64,000 nt of DNA from Cycas panzhihuaensis (taxonomy: Eukaryota > Cycadophyta). Every line of letters begins with the position of its first letter. Position 1 is the stretch's first letter. The stretch spans positions 4,402,001-4,466,000 of the forward strand of contig CM041465.1 in NCBI GenBank assembly GCA_023213395.1, written 5' to 3'. Both the position numbers and the translations under genes were made by a program. This document shows, piece after piece, positions 33,154-43,240 of this stretch. The notes under the pieces were generated by a model that did not search any database, was not told where the DNA came from, and was given only the letters and a program-made list of their open reading frames with translations.

Positions 33154-33990
33154 TTCATTATAGTTGGTCTAGTCTGATTTTGATGAAGATCTTGTAAGTA
33201 ACTATCTTCAAATACAACTTGCTTGTCATCATTGTCTTGTATAAGTTCTTGATCACCATGTATAATAGTGATTTCTTCAAGCTTAGGAGTGGAGTCTTGA
33301 TCAACTTGCATATTCTTTGAACTTGAATCAATGCTCAAAGAAGGAACATCATTCAAACTTAAATCAATACTTAAAGTAGGAATATCATTAATATAAGACT
33401 CATCCTTTATAGGACAATCAGATTGATATTCAATTTATCTTAAAATTATAGTGTCATCTATATAAACCTTTATCAACTCATCATTTTCAACGTCTTCATC
33501 AGTAATTATAGTCTCATCAATACATTCAACCATCGTTTCTTTACATTCAGTAGAAATTTCATTAGTATTCATACATTCTTCATCTTGACATGTTGTTTCA
33601 TCAGTGTTAATGATATTTTCTTCATTCATTGTACCTATACCATAACCACAACTAACTTTAATTATCTTTTCAATCATTCGTTGTATCTCTTCAGGAGTTT
33701 GTTCAAATACTTACTTTAAAAAATCCCATGCTTCCTTAGCAGTACTTGTACGTTGAATCTTAGGAATGACAAAATGATATTTGGAAGGAATATCAACCTT
33801 GTTAAATGTAGCAAGAATCATAATGAATGTCTTTCTATCTTTCTTCTCAAGCATTTCCTTTTCTTCTTCATCTTTAGAAATATCATATCTATCAGTATCA
33901 ATCTTCCATAAACCTCTAACTATGAAAAAACATCTCATTTTAATTATCCAAAAGAATTAGTCTTCTCCATTACACTTAGGTATCAGAAGA
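33154..33990 (-). pseudogene. A2 gag-like frame, N-terminal and acidic parts
   Basis: The minus frame starts near 33990 (EYYLKYSFLLIPKCNG) and continues through 33938-33711. It is a copia gag N-terminus (MRCFFIVRGLWKIDTDRYDI, VIPKIQRTSTAKEAWDFL), usually followed by the rest of gag and a zinc knuckle. Here it is followed instead by an acidic Thr/Glu-rich stretch (33677-33435: ETTCQDEECMNTNEISTECK, VECIDETIITDEDVEND) and a Ser-rich part (33356-33154: SLSIDSSSKNMQVDQDS). B interrupts the frame. A1 and H carry matching versions, so the arrangement defines the family. Confidence 0.75.
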
Positions 33991-35171
33991 AATGAATACT
34001 TCAAATAATATTCATTTGTTTCATGAACATACATGACCACATCATTCTCCTCCATGATTGTAAATGTCATTTCCTAACACCACATCCATTTTTCAATCAA
34101 CAAACTTGTTATCATTGGTAACTTGCTTATTGATCACTCTCAATAAAATTTCTCATGTCTCATATCTCTTACATCATTGACTTTATCATCGCATCATGTC
34201 ACAATATCTCTCTTATACAAACATATGTAAGAAAGCACTCAAATTGTTATTAAACAATCACCATCATACACCACAAATCACTAATAGAGTGCCAAATACA
34301 TTCATCTCAACATGACTTAATGTCATCTCACATCACAAAAGTATTCTCCCATGTACAACACATGCATGATAAACTCAAACAAACGCCTCATATTGTGTCA
34401 TTATCCAAATTATTCTTCCATGTAGATTACATGCTAGAGAATATACAATTCATACAATTACATGTAAGAGAACAATGTAAATTCTTAAACTTCATCTTAT
34501 GTCACTTATCTTGCCACCAATGTAAAATGCATACAAGAGGTCACATCTCTGCCTTATATCACCAAATGGTTACCTTGCTTAACATACCTTCTTATACAAA
34601 TGTAAGCTAGGAGGTATATCATCATTGCATCACCAACAATGGGTCACAAAGATATAGTCATCTCATATCTCATGTAAGAAATTACCATGTCAATGTCAAA
34701 AGTCACTACTTCATCATCAATTAAGAGTGCAAAACACTTACATCACTTTATTGTCATTACTTCATTCACATCACCATATTAATATGAAACCCTTAAATTC
34801 CCAAAAAACTTATTTCTGAAAAATATATAGCTAAAAAATACATAAAATATGGATGGAAATGATGGTCTCTGAAATATGATTCTAATAGTTTAGACGAAAT
34901 TGAATTCTGATATCTAGATCAAAAGTTGTACCCCCTTTTGAGAATTTCATAATTAGGGTTTCTAAGGACTGTAATAGTATTTCTGACAAACTATTAGTAA
35001 CTTTTTACTCTAAACTTTAATAAATCCCAAATCACTTCTATTATAAAGTAAATTTTAGAATGCACAAAATAAAAAAATGATTGATGTCATTTGGATACCT
35101 GTAGCCAAAGTTATGGTTCTTTGAAGTTGAGGTTATAGATCTGTCCCAAAAATACGATGACAAAAAAAAAA
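33991..35171 (-). other. A2 leader
   Basis: Non-coding between primer site and gag. It has loosely repeated phrases of the TTACATG and GATATGAGA kind that match the A1 leader in reverse orientation. C1 is inserted at 35177 with TSD AGGCT. Confidence 0.5.
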
Positions 35172-35176
35172 AGGCT

Positions 35177-35254
35177 TGTTAGAGTTAATCATTATCACTC
35201 TACTCCCACCTTTCCAACCAGGATTATACACCTCATCAACTTCAATTTAGACAT
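35177..35254 (+). repeat. C1 truncated 5' LTR
   Basis: It starts TGTTAGAGTTAATC and matches the 3' LTR until TTTAGACAT, then departs. The next bases repeat the phrase GTACACCTCATCAAC, seen about 30 bases earlier as ATACACCTCATCAAC, marking a deletion junction that removed the rest of the LTR and the primer site. Confidence 0.8.
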
Positions 35255-35279
35255 TATTGTACACCTCATCAACAGGATT

Positions 35280-36300
35280 TACTGACATTCTACAATAGAT
35301 TTTCTTACAAGCAAGAAATATTAGCTATATTTATTTTCTGAAAAATTTTCAACAAGTTTTATATATTTTTCATTAAGATTTACTCATTATTGAGTTATTT
35401 TTGTGATATAACAAGTGTATTTTAGATTTATTTACAGATTTGTACAAATTTGTGAAGGATTTCAACAGTAAGCTACATTTATCTAAGTTTTTTCTTAGAT
35501 TTAAGCTTTATTTCTTTAAATCTATATTCTTTTATCATATATTTCACCATTTTTAGTAGATTTTTTGCTATATTTCCATATCTACGAAGGAGATCAATGT
35601 ATTTCAGCAACAAGTTATTTGTATTCAAGTTTTTTATCATATTTGATATATATTTTTTTTCAGATCTATAGTTTTTATCACATATTTGATAGTTTTTCAA
35701 GTATATTTATTTATTTTATCTAATATTTTTTATAGATCTGCAAAGGAGACCAGTTGAATGCAAGATTCATATAGTTTTTCGTTAAGATCTGTAATTTTTA
35801 CTTCAGTTCTACCATAGTTTTCTACAGATTTAGCTTATATTTTTCAAATATGCTCTTTCTATCAAATATTTGATAGTTTCCTAGTTTTTTCTGTTCAAAT
35901 ATTCAATATGTTTTTAGATCTACTATTTTTTTCTTCAAATTTACTTATTTCAGGAAGTATTACAATATTTTCTGGCATAGTTATTTCAAATCTGCAACAT
36001 TTAGTTCAGATCTGCTATATTTCTTTTCAGATCTATATTTTTTCATCACATATTTTGACTACATTTTAAAGTTTTTTTACAAATCTATAATCTTTGGAGC
36101 ATATTCAACTTTCGGAAGAAGTATATACTGCAGATCTGTCTACTAGAAGCTTTTGAAGCCTATTTTTTGTCTACAAAATAACTGTTTACCAGATCTACAA
36201 TATTTGAGGCATATTCAGCCTTCTGAAGAAGATATACACAAGATCAAGCTTGTTACGACTACGTTTCCAGGTTCTTATTTCATTTTCAGATCTAAATACA
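35280..36300 (+). repeat. Degenerate CAGATCTAT-rich repeat region
   Basis: Phrases such as TTTCAGATCTATATTTTT, TTTAGATCTACTATTTTT and CAGATCTGCTATATTT recur every 30-80 bases for about one kilobase. Copies vary strongly and T-runs separate them. No frame is conserved. Found by eye. Confidence 0.55.
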
Positions 36301-36889
36301 TATATCTTCGTTCTTTGATATAAATATTTGCTGTAACACATTTGAAAATATTTTAGATACAAGTATATATACAGGTTATTTATTTGATATATTTTCTTCA
36401 ATAGATTTAAAAAAAAAAAGAACAATTGCTTTTATAGCACAATCTTTGCACGATTTAAACATTGAACACATATACTATTTATATTTAACATCTTTAACCC
36501 TTGATTCAAAGGCCCTAAGGAATTTGGAAGTCACCTGCATAAGGGTTCAGATTCCATAACTTTGCTTGAGAACCTTTCCATTGATTATTTCTCTATATTT
36601 GCTATAATAATAAGGTAGTATGTACGAGACACTATTATATGCAAGCTAATATGCATACAATTACATAACAAAAGCATAAGATATTTGTAGATCCGTATTT
36701 GTATTGTACAAATATATGTTTTTTCTTTGAAATATTCTATCCATTATTATTCCTACATGAAAAAACCTATGCACAGTATTACAAAGTGAGCAACATAATA
36801 TTTTTTTAACCCTTCTTGAGCAACTTCTATATTTTTCTCACAATAACTCCTGTTTCACAAAAGCGACTAAATGAAAATTAAATATTTAT
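36301..36889. other. C1 internal AT-rich sequence
   Basis: No gene or repeat recognised. It lies between the CAGATCT region and the gene-like segment. Confidence 0.4.
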
Positions 36890-37536
36890 TTATTTTTAAT
36901 CCATATTCTTGTTGCTCACATCGGATTTATCCTTATTCACTTTGGATTTCTCAAAAACTCTATGCTTAGCTACTTCTAGATTAGATATGCCATCGTGTGT
37001 TGCTCCTTCCTTCAATAGGTCAGGCTATGCCATTGCGTCTCCATTCCCATACCCCGAAAGAGTACCACCAGAAGTTGGAAGAAGAAGGCCAACCAACGTT
37101 AATATTATTGAGTTTTCCGCTCCATCAGGCCAAGAAGGGCAAGGATTTGGCTCTCATATAAAGTAAGCTGCAAAGAATTTACAGCACATCATTTCTTCTA
37201 TTTTTTTCAACTCTTTCTTCAACTCCAGGCACCTCGCATATCTTATATAAAATAGAGCATGACCCTACCCAACCAATGGCTTCATTGCTCTGTTCATCTT
37301 GTGGAGTGAAGCCCCCAACCTTTCTCTTAGTGTGAATAAGCTTAAAATGAACCAACAACACATTAAACATACCAAAAACAACAATAAGACTAAAGCTCTC
37401 ACCATACTCTATCAATTAAAACATTAAGCACAAACCACTGTACTATTCTATCCTTCGTTCATCCCAGTTCAACAACGTTTAGATTTATTCTTCTGTTTTA
37501 AGCAAACAAAGTCATTCATCCTCAGCTCATCTAAAC
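36890..37536 (-). pseudogene. Possible downstream exons of the captured gene fragment
   Basis: Downstream of the zinc-finger exon on the minus strand there are open pieces with unlike-retrotransposon composition: 37290-37179 (KVGGFTPQDEQSNEAIGWVG) and about 37150-36895 (GAENSIILTLVG, GGTLSGYGNGDAMA, one stop, then a Lys-rich end). The plus strand over part of this region is also open (36909-37166). I recognise no domain, and exon limits are not certain. It may be more of the same host gene, or chance. Confidence 0.3.
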
Positions 37537-37885
37537 CTTGTTTATCTTTTCATTGCAGCTTTTACATGTAGCATGAGAACTTTTGGCATTCTCAATGGTA
37601 AATTCATTGTTAGCACCAATATCAGGAACAAACTGACTTAAATTTGTGGTGCTGGTTAGCAGTAAGAGCTCAGAATCATTGCCATTTTAACAAAAGCTCC
37701 TTGCATCTATGATCATACCGTGCTTTCATATTTGCATCGTAAACCTATCTTCCCTGTGAATAGTTACAAGAACTTCCTTGAGTGCCCACTTCTTCTTAGC
37801 ATGTTTAGGGATTGCCCAAATCCCCGTTCCGGTGGTTGAGTGAATCCGCAACACCCTCTCTCTGAGGTTGAACCCCCTTCTATCT
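37537..37885 (-). pseudogene. Captured host-gene fragment with PARP-type zinc-finger half
   Basis: Two exon-like pieces on the minus strand, antisense to C1. Exon 1 (37745 to about 37885) encodes IWAIPKHAKKKWALKEVLVT and ends at ATAG with a GTTTAC donor. A 93-base intron (37652-37744) ends ..AACCAG. Exon 2 (37537-37651) encodes FVPDIGANNEFTIENAKSSH followed by ATCKSCNEKINK, then an AAG/GTTTAG donor. Splicing keeps the frame across the junction. ENAKSS..TCKSC..KI is the signature of the first half of a PARP-type zinc finger, found in PARP1-like and DNA 3'-phosphatase proteins that bind broken DNA; the second half would be in a later exon. The gene itself is not identified. Confidence 0.55.
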
Positions 37886-38272
37886 ATTAGATACAGAGAA
37901 TATAAAATAGAATACAGTTAAAGAGATAATAATCAGATGGCTCAAAAACCCAACCTCACTGTCATCAATATCGCTCTCACATCTGTTCTTTTTCGAGTGA
38001 TTCGTCTACTTCAATTTTGGTGTGGCCCTGAGCGAGACGAAACAGAAGAATATAAGCATGGGGGAAGGAAATAATGCTCTAGATTCTAATGCAGACCTTC
38101 CACACCCCTTCCCATGCTAAGATTGATCAAATCTGATTACTTATTTTTTTAGATCATGCGTATTTTGTCTCTACACATCGTCGTCACCTATATCCTGTGT
38201 TTTTATTTTATATTTTATTTTGATTTTGTTAATGTTGCTAAATTTTGTTATTCTTTATAATTGTTTCAAATC
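37886..38272 (-). other. Upstream flank of the captured fragment
   Basis: Gene-like base composition compared with its surroundings but no assignable exon. A possible acceptor (TCGTCTCGCTCAG on the minus strand, near 38030) and an open piece after it (SKKNRCESDIDDSEVGFLSH) could be 5' exon or UTR. Confidence 0.3.
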
Positions 38273-38293
38273 TAGGGTTTTGAGAAAACCCTA
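38273..38293. promoter_or_regulatory. Perfect inverted telo-box hairpin
   Basis: TAGGGTTTT, a three-base GAG spacer, then AAAACCCTA: a perfect nine-base inverted repeat. AAACCCTA is the plant telo-box found in promoters and 5' UTRs of growth and replication genes. It lies about 390 bases upstream of the zinc-finger fragment on its coding strand, so it may be part of the captured promoter. Confidence 0.5.
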
Positions 38294-39694
38294 TCCCTCT
38301 CATACACTCAGCCTCCAATTCCATTTAGTCACTACGTGACCATTAGGGATCATTAAAGGGGCCAACACCTTTATAAACATTTTTTTCCTTTTATTTTTTT
38401 TTATTTTTTATCCTATATAGGGCTATTGGCAAATTTTTGCCATAATTTCACACTAGCTTATCGGTTTCTGACGAAACTAATTCCATTGGATTAGAAATTT
38501 CCTTTATATCAATTATGACTAGTTATATGGCCAATTTGGTGCTGATTTGACCCCGTTTCAGTCGATTTAAAGTTAATCAGTCTTTTTTCAACCCTTTTTA
38601 AACTTTTTATAAAATCACTTTTTGAATTGATTATATTTTATTACTGGAAAAACTATTTTCTGCCTAGATTTGTTCTATAGTAATCTACGTTCAATAAACT
38701 TCATTACCCACCTTTTATTTTATTTTTTAGAATTCATTTTGACCACTATTTTAATCATTAAAAGTGTCATTTTAGTGGTTTTTAGCACTTTTTAAACCAT
38801 TTTTACATAAAGGTACTAGTTGCCATTTTCACTATAACTTTTCTGTTTGACATACAAATTCAGTTACGTTAGTTTTGTTGGGAATCAGACTCATTCCCCT
38901 TCGAACTAACATAATGTTTTATATGTTTTAATGTATTTTTACTAATTTTCAAATTGCTCAAAGTATAGGTACTTTATTGCTTTAAACCTGCCATATTTAC
39001 ACTTTTTTATATATAATTTTTTAATTTTTTTCAATTGGAAGTATATTTAGCAATCTTATAATCGATATTTAATCATCTTACAATATCTTATAAGTATTTT
39101 ATTGCCATTTCTATACAATTTTGAGCCCCAGGCTCTTGTTAGGCCTTAAAAGAGGTCTGTATCTTTGGATCATGTAAATCCTGACTTACAGGAACTCATT
39201 TTCAAAACGGTTAGTTTTATTAGATACATATTTTGTTTATCTTCATGCTGGTGAAGTTTCACCTTATTTTGATATCGTTTAGTATACTTTTGAAGCTACT
39301 AAACTTAAGCATTTGACATACCCCTACATTTAAAAAATCAAAAGGTTAAACATTTTATTATTTTTTATCATTAAAGTTTATTTCAAATTTTTATACTTAA
39401 AGGATCTTTATTATATTCAAACTTGCTTTTATATTCATTTTATTTCAAATTATATTTGAAAAGTGTTTCAAAGTTTATTCAAAAAGCACACTTATTGAAA
39501 AGCCTTTTTTATCATTATTGAAAGGATTATTTACTTATTGCACCTATAAAGGTTGCATTTAATTGATTCTTTTTCAAAGGACATTATATTTCTTTTGAAG
39601 AGGATATTTGGCATCATATAAGACATTATTCATTTATTGAGTATTTTTTTTTAATTGATAAAAACATTATCAAATTACTAAAAATTTATGTAAA
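38294..39694 (+). other. C1 internal AT-rich sequence, no gene seen
   Basis: T-rich with no frame of note. It ends where the gag-like frame starts. Confidence 0.45.
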
Positions 39695-40093
39695 ATGACA
39701 CAATTTCCTATTTTTGATGGTCATAACTTTTCCCTATGGTACAAGACTATGTAAGACTATTTTATTAAACATAATCTTTTGAAGTATTTATAATATGAAT
39801 GTGATCTCAGTATTAAAGAAAATTTTAAAAAAGATAATGAAGTTTTAGGTTTATTATTTTGCACTATGAATAATAATATTTTTTCAAATGTTTGTGAATT
39901 AACTACTTCTAAATTTGTTTGGGATATTTTAATTTCTACTTATGGGGGAGATACCCTCCTTTTATTTGATGATATTTTTGTTGAGCATGTGAGACATGTG
40001 ATAGGCCAGGTGGATCATGATGACAAAACTAATAAAGATTCAGATAAAATACAGGACCAACTTGCTACACAAGGATTTGATCCTCCATTTTAG
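39695..40093 (+). pseudogene. C1 truncated copia gag
   Basis: MTQFPIFDGHNFSLWYKTM opens like a copia gag (the F.G.NF..W motif), then two in-frame stops, then NDNEVLGLLFCTMNNNIFSN-like sequence and TTSKFVWDILISTYGG, the conserved TAKE.WD.L block. After about residue 90 it jumps to an acidic tail (DHDDKTNKDSDKIQDQ) and ends. The middle and the zinc knuckle of gag are missing, as in family A. It cannot form a full capsid protein. Confidence 0.72.
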
Positions 40094-40434
40094 GGGGAGA
40101 ATGAAAATGAATCCTATGACATGATGAAGAATGAATCTGATATGACAAAAAATGAATCTTATGATATGACAGTTGTTGACAGCATACAGATTACAAAAGA
40201 TTAAGTTAAAATTTAAAATTTTTTCAATGCTCCAGTTGACAAAGTCAAAGTTGCATCTATACATACATACTTGAATCAAGCATCATTTACTTATAATTTT
40301 TTTGAATTACTTCATGATACAAAGACATATGTTGCAAGAAGGTTGAAGCATGTTGATAAAGATCAAAATTTTAAAGTTTTTTTCAAGTACAAGTTCCATA
40401 AGTACAAGGAAAAGATACAAGTATTCATGATGAT
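40094..40434 (+). pseudogene. C1 degenerate frame before the polypurine tract
   Basis: Includes 40271-40434, with YVARRLKHVDKDQNF and FFKYKFHKYKEKIQVF, running into the polypurine tract. C2 has the same peptide on the other strand (63957-63895), so the piece is conserved in the family. Its function is unknown. It may be the tail of the original gag or pol. Confidence 0.5.
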
Positions 40435-40448
40435 ATTAAGGGGGAGAA
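40435..40448 (+). other. C1 polypurine tract
   Basis: ATTAAGGGGGAGAA directly before the 3' LTR, same core as families A and B. Confidence 0.85.
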
Positions 40449-40885
40449 TATTAGAGTTAATTATCATCACTCCACTCTCACCTTTCCAACCAGGATTGTA
40501 CACCTCATCAACTTTGATTTAGACATGTGATGCTCAACATATCGAGGTAAGTTAAGGTAAGTTTAACTTTGATTTAAGTTAGTTTCATTTAAGTTAAGTT
40601 AACTTTATTTTATTATTATTTTAAATTCAGGAGTTAAGGAGTTTCCCTCCTCCCCCAAATTATAAATATTGAGGGATGTGCAACCTTAGTGTCTTTAGAC
40701 ACCGCCTTTGTTTGGGAAATTTGTAATGCTCACTTTCAATAATGGATTGAAGATTTAAGCTCTCATATTTATGCTACTATTATGTAACATTATATTGAAG
40801 ATTTGTATTGGAATATTGATATTTTGATCTATTGATTATATGATATATGTTATGCCATGTCCTCCTGCAATATATTTTTCCTACA
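40449..40885 (+). repeat. C1 3' LTR
   Basis: 437 bases from TATTAGAGTTAATTATC (TG decayed to TA) to CCTACA, followed by TSD AGGCT. It contains CCTCCCCCAAATTATAAATATT at about 40646, a TATA-like site also present in C2. C2's LTR (63479-63877) matches in reverse. Confidence 0.88.
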
Positions 40886-40890
40886 AGGCT

Positions 40891-41097
40891 AAAGTTAATT
40901 CTACTACAATTTTCACACTTTCACCCTAAAATCTATAGTGTGACACTCAAAATTTACAAAATAAGTAATTTCATTTTAATTTCCCCATTACTTTTCATAA
41001 ATTTCAGTGTTTATTCTCTCGAATATGCTTTCCACCCTTGATGGCACCTCTCAAATCACTGCTCCATTACTGAACAAAAACACCTATCTCAACATGT
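40891..41097 (-). other. A2 leader, primer-site end
   Basis: Part of A2 between the C1 insertion and the primer site; non-coding. Confidence 0.5.
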
Positions 41098-41111
41098 GCA
41101 CTCTGATACCA
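41098..41111 (-). other. A2 primer-binding site
   Basis: The plus strand GCACTCTGATACCA is the complement of TGGTATCAGAGTGC and directly abuts the 5' LTR. Confidence 0.9.
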
Positions 41112-41335
41112 TGTTAGAAAATAGAACCTACAATAAGATATTGGTAAACAAAAATAAAACACCTCAACAGGATTAAACGGTACCCATAAGGTACCTCAAA
41201 TTATATTAATAAAACATCATTACAACTAATACAATATGATACATAATGTTGTGTATTTATAATACATGTCAATATAGAGAGAGTGGGACCCATTTACATG
41301 TGGGACAAAAATAAATGTGCATTAATATTCCAACA
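41112..41335 (-). repeat. A2 5' LTR
   Basis: 224 bases, TGTTAGAAAATAG...ATTCCAACA, followed by TSD GAAAT. Confidence 0.92.
41254..41261 (-). promoter_or_regulatory. TATA box in A2 5' LTR
   Basis: The minus strand reads TATAAATA, at the same place as in the A1 LTR. Confidence 0.6.
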
Positions 41336-41340
41336 GAAAT

Positions 41341-42176
41341 AACATTAAGCCATGTTGATGTGAATGCATTTAGCACTTTTGATGATTTGAGGTGCATGAT
41401 GATGATTGTTTAATAGTAATTTGAGTGCTTCTTACATGTGTGTATATGAGATATCAATTGTGACGATGACATAGCATGGTGATGAAGCGATAATACATGT
41501 GTTTACATGAAAGAGTCGAGTGGAATATGGCTCTTAGTTCTCCTTGAAATGTAATTTAAATGAAGCAGCTTTATAGGTAAAGAAGAGGGTATGATAAGGC
41601 AAATTTGAGGGTAAAGAAGATGGTGATTTGAGGCAATGAGGTACTTATTACATATGAGTTATACAGAAAATTAATTTGGGCAATTGGGGTATGATATGGG
41701 TAAGATAGAGAAAGAGAAGGGTAGTAAGAAGACATGTTTGATGGTGTGCTTTATTAATTGATTGAATAGGCAAAGAAGGATGAGTTAAGTTGTAAGGAAG
41801 CAAGCTTTATTGAGTGGTATAGATCATTGCATGATTTATACAGGTATAGTTTATTCATTAATTGATAATATTATGGTATGAGCAATGTTTTAGGTAATTG
41901 AATGAAATGTGATGTGTCTTGACAATTTAATAGCAACATGTTGCATATATAATCATTATAAAAGTTATGAAGCATTGATTTGATGGTGAATCAAGTACTC
42001 ATTAACTATTTGTCTATGTGAGAGATGGACAAGGTGATGATATAATGATGAAATCAGTGATATAAGGACATGAGACATGAGAAATTTTGTTGATGGGTAT
42101 TGAAAAAGAGGGATATTATTGGGAGGTACATTTACAATTATGGAGGAAAATGATGTTGTCATGTATTTTTATGAAA
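41341..42176 (+). other. A1 leader, second part
   Basis: Continues the A1 leader after A2. It is rich in GATG, TGATGA and TTACATG phrases, with no frame of note. Interrupted at 42182 by a solo LTR. Confidence 0.5.
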
Positions 42177-42181
42177 CAAAT

Positions 42182-43235
42182 TGATCCCAAAAGAGCTTAG
42201 TTGGTGAAGAAAATCAATTATCAACCTTTCCTCCTTGAGATCCTGGGAGTTAGTGTAGAAAGCTCAATAACATCAAAACAACAATGAGCCCATGAAAGGA
42301 AAATTCTACACCAAATCAATTATTATTGACATTGATCCAAAAGTATGATGAGTAATACTTTTATTAAACCATGAAAATCTCCATTTAATGGTGGAGAAAT
42401 CAACTAGCAAAAGAATGGTAAAATTACAAGGAGTAAATGTTACAATTATACCATAAGGGGATTCCAACCCTCCAAATGCTTCTCCAAGGATGCTTCCCAA
42501 GTCAAGTCTCCAAGAACCACCTCTCCAACCTGTAGAAGGGCTCAATTTATAGAAAGAAACCTAAATTTCATGTTTAACAAGTGGCAATCATGCAAGTATA
42601 ACCACTAACCACCAGAATGCATGTTGTCCAAGTGGCCTTCATACAATTCTTAAAAAGTTGTAGCTTGTAACAGATCTTAACGTACTCCAATTTGGCTCAA
42701 ATTTTGTACACGTATAGGAACGCATGTCCCCTCAGCTTACTCAAATTTTTAGCTCATTTGGATGTCATTTGACTACATTTTTATTCATTTAATAATAATA
42801 TGTATTTGCTGTTTTTCTGTTGTCCAAGTGGCCTTCATGCAATTCTTAAAAGTTGTGGCTTGTAACTGACCTTAACGGACTCCAATTCAGCTCAAATTTG
42901 GTACACGTATAGGAACGAATGTCTCCTCCGTTTCCCCAAAATTTTAGCTCATTTGGATGTCATTTGGCCATGTTTCTATTCATATTATTATAATATATAT
43001 TTTCTATTTTTTTCTGCTAGCTGTGGGATTAATTTTTATGCAAAGACAAGGCTTGAACTCTAATCAAATGATATTTTCTGAACCCCACCTTTTGTACACA
43101 TCTAGTGGGATGTGTCTTATCCCTTTAAACAAAATTTCATATAATTTTGATACCATTTGGCCATATCTCTTTTAGTTATGCCAATGCCTAGCATTTTCCG
43201 CATCCTGTAAACATATGGTAGATCCTCCTGGATCA
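42182..43235 (-). mobile_element. Solo LTR of the element-I family
   Basis: 1054 bases from TGATCCCAAAAGAGC to CTCCTGGATCA, with perfect TSD CAAAT (42177-42181 and 43236-43240). It is the reverse complement of the LTRs of I (55691-56757 and 61030-62073), including the internal duplication. A solo LTR with intact TSD is the usual product of recombination between the two LTRs of one element. It sits immediately upstream of the A1 gag frame. Confidence 0.9.
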
Positions 43236-43240
43236 CAAAT

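Larger units (their letters stand above)
35177..40885 (+). mobile_element. C1: non-autonomous LTR element carrying a host-gene-like fragment
   Basis: A perfect TSD AGGCT (35172-35176 and 40886-40890) bounds it. The 3' LTR is complete (40449-40885, 437 bases) but the 5' LTR keeps only its first 78 bases. A short decayed copia gag lies near the 3' end and a polypurine tract precedes the 3' LTR. The 4.4 kb between contains degenerate CAGATCT repeats and an antisense gene-like segment. No protease, RT or integrase. C2 at 63479-64000 is another member. Confidence 0.85.
8279..41335 (-). mobile_element. A2: second copy of the A family, inserted inverted in A1
   Basis: Two 224-base LTRs (8279-8502 and 41112-41335) bound it with a perfect TSD GAAAT (8274-8278 and 41336-41340). 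The primer site lies inside the right LTR and the polypurine tract inside the left one, so it is minus. It carries B (8764-33148) and C1 (35177-40885); without them it is about 3.0 kb. By eye its LTRs differ at 12 of 224 positions, 11 of them transitions. Coding content is one gag-like frame split by B. Like A1 it lacks protease, RT and integrase. Confidence 0.93.

Noticed and set aside
36909-37166. 85-codon plus-strand frame in C1 considered as a gene exon
   Set aside because: The minus strand over the same bases is also largely open and agrees with the orientation of the zinc-finger exons. No domain on plus.
39866-40093. Possibility that the C1 gag belongs to A2 rather than to C1
   Set aside because: It lies inside the AGGCT-bounded C1 interval and on the opposite strand to A2, whose own gag is at 33154-33990.
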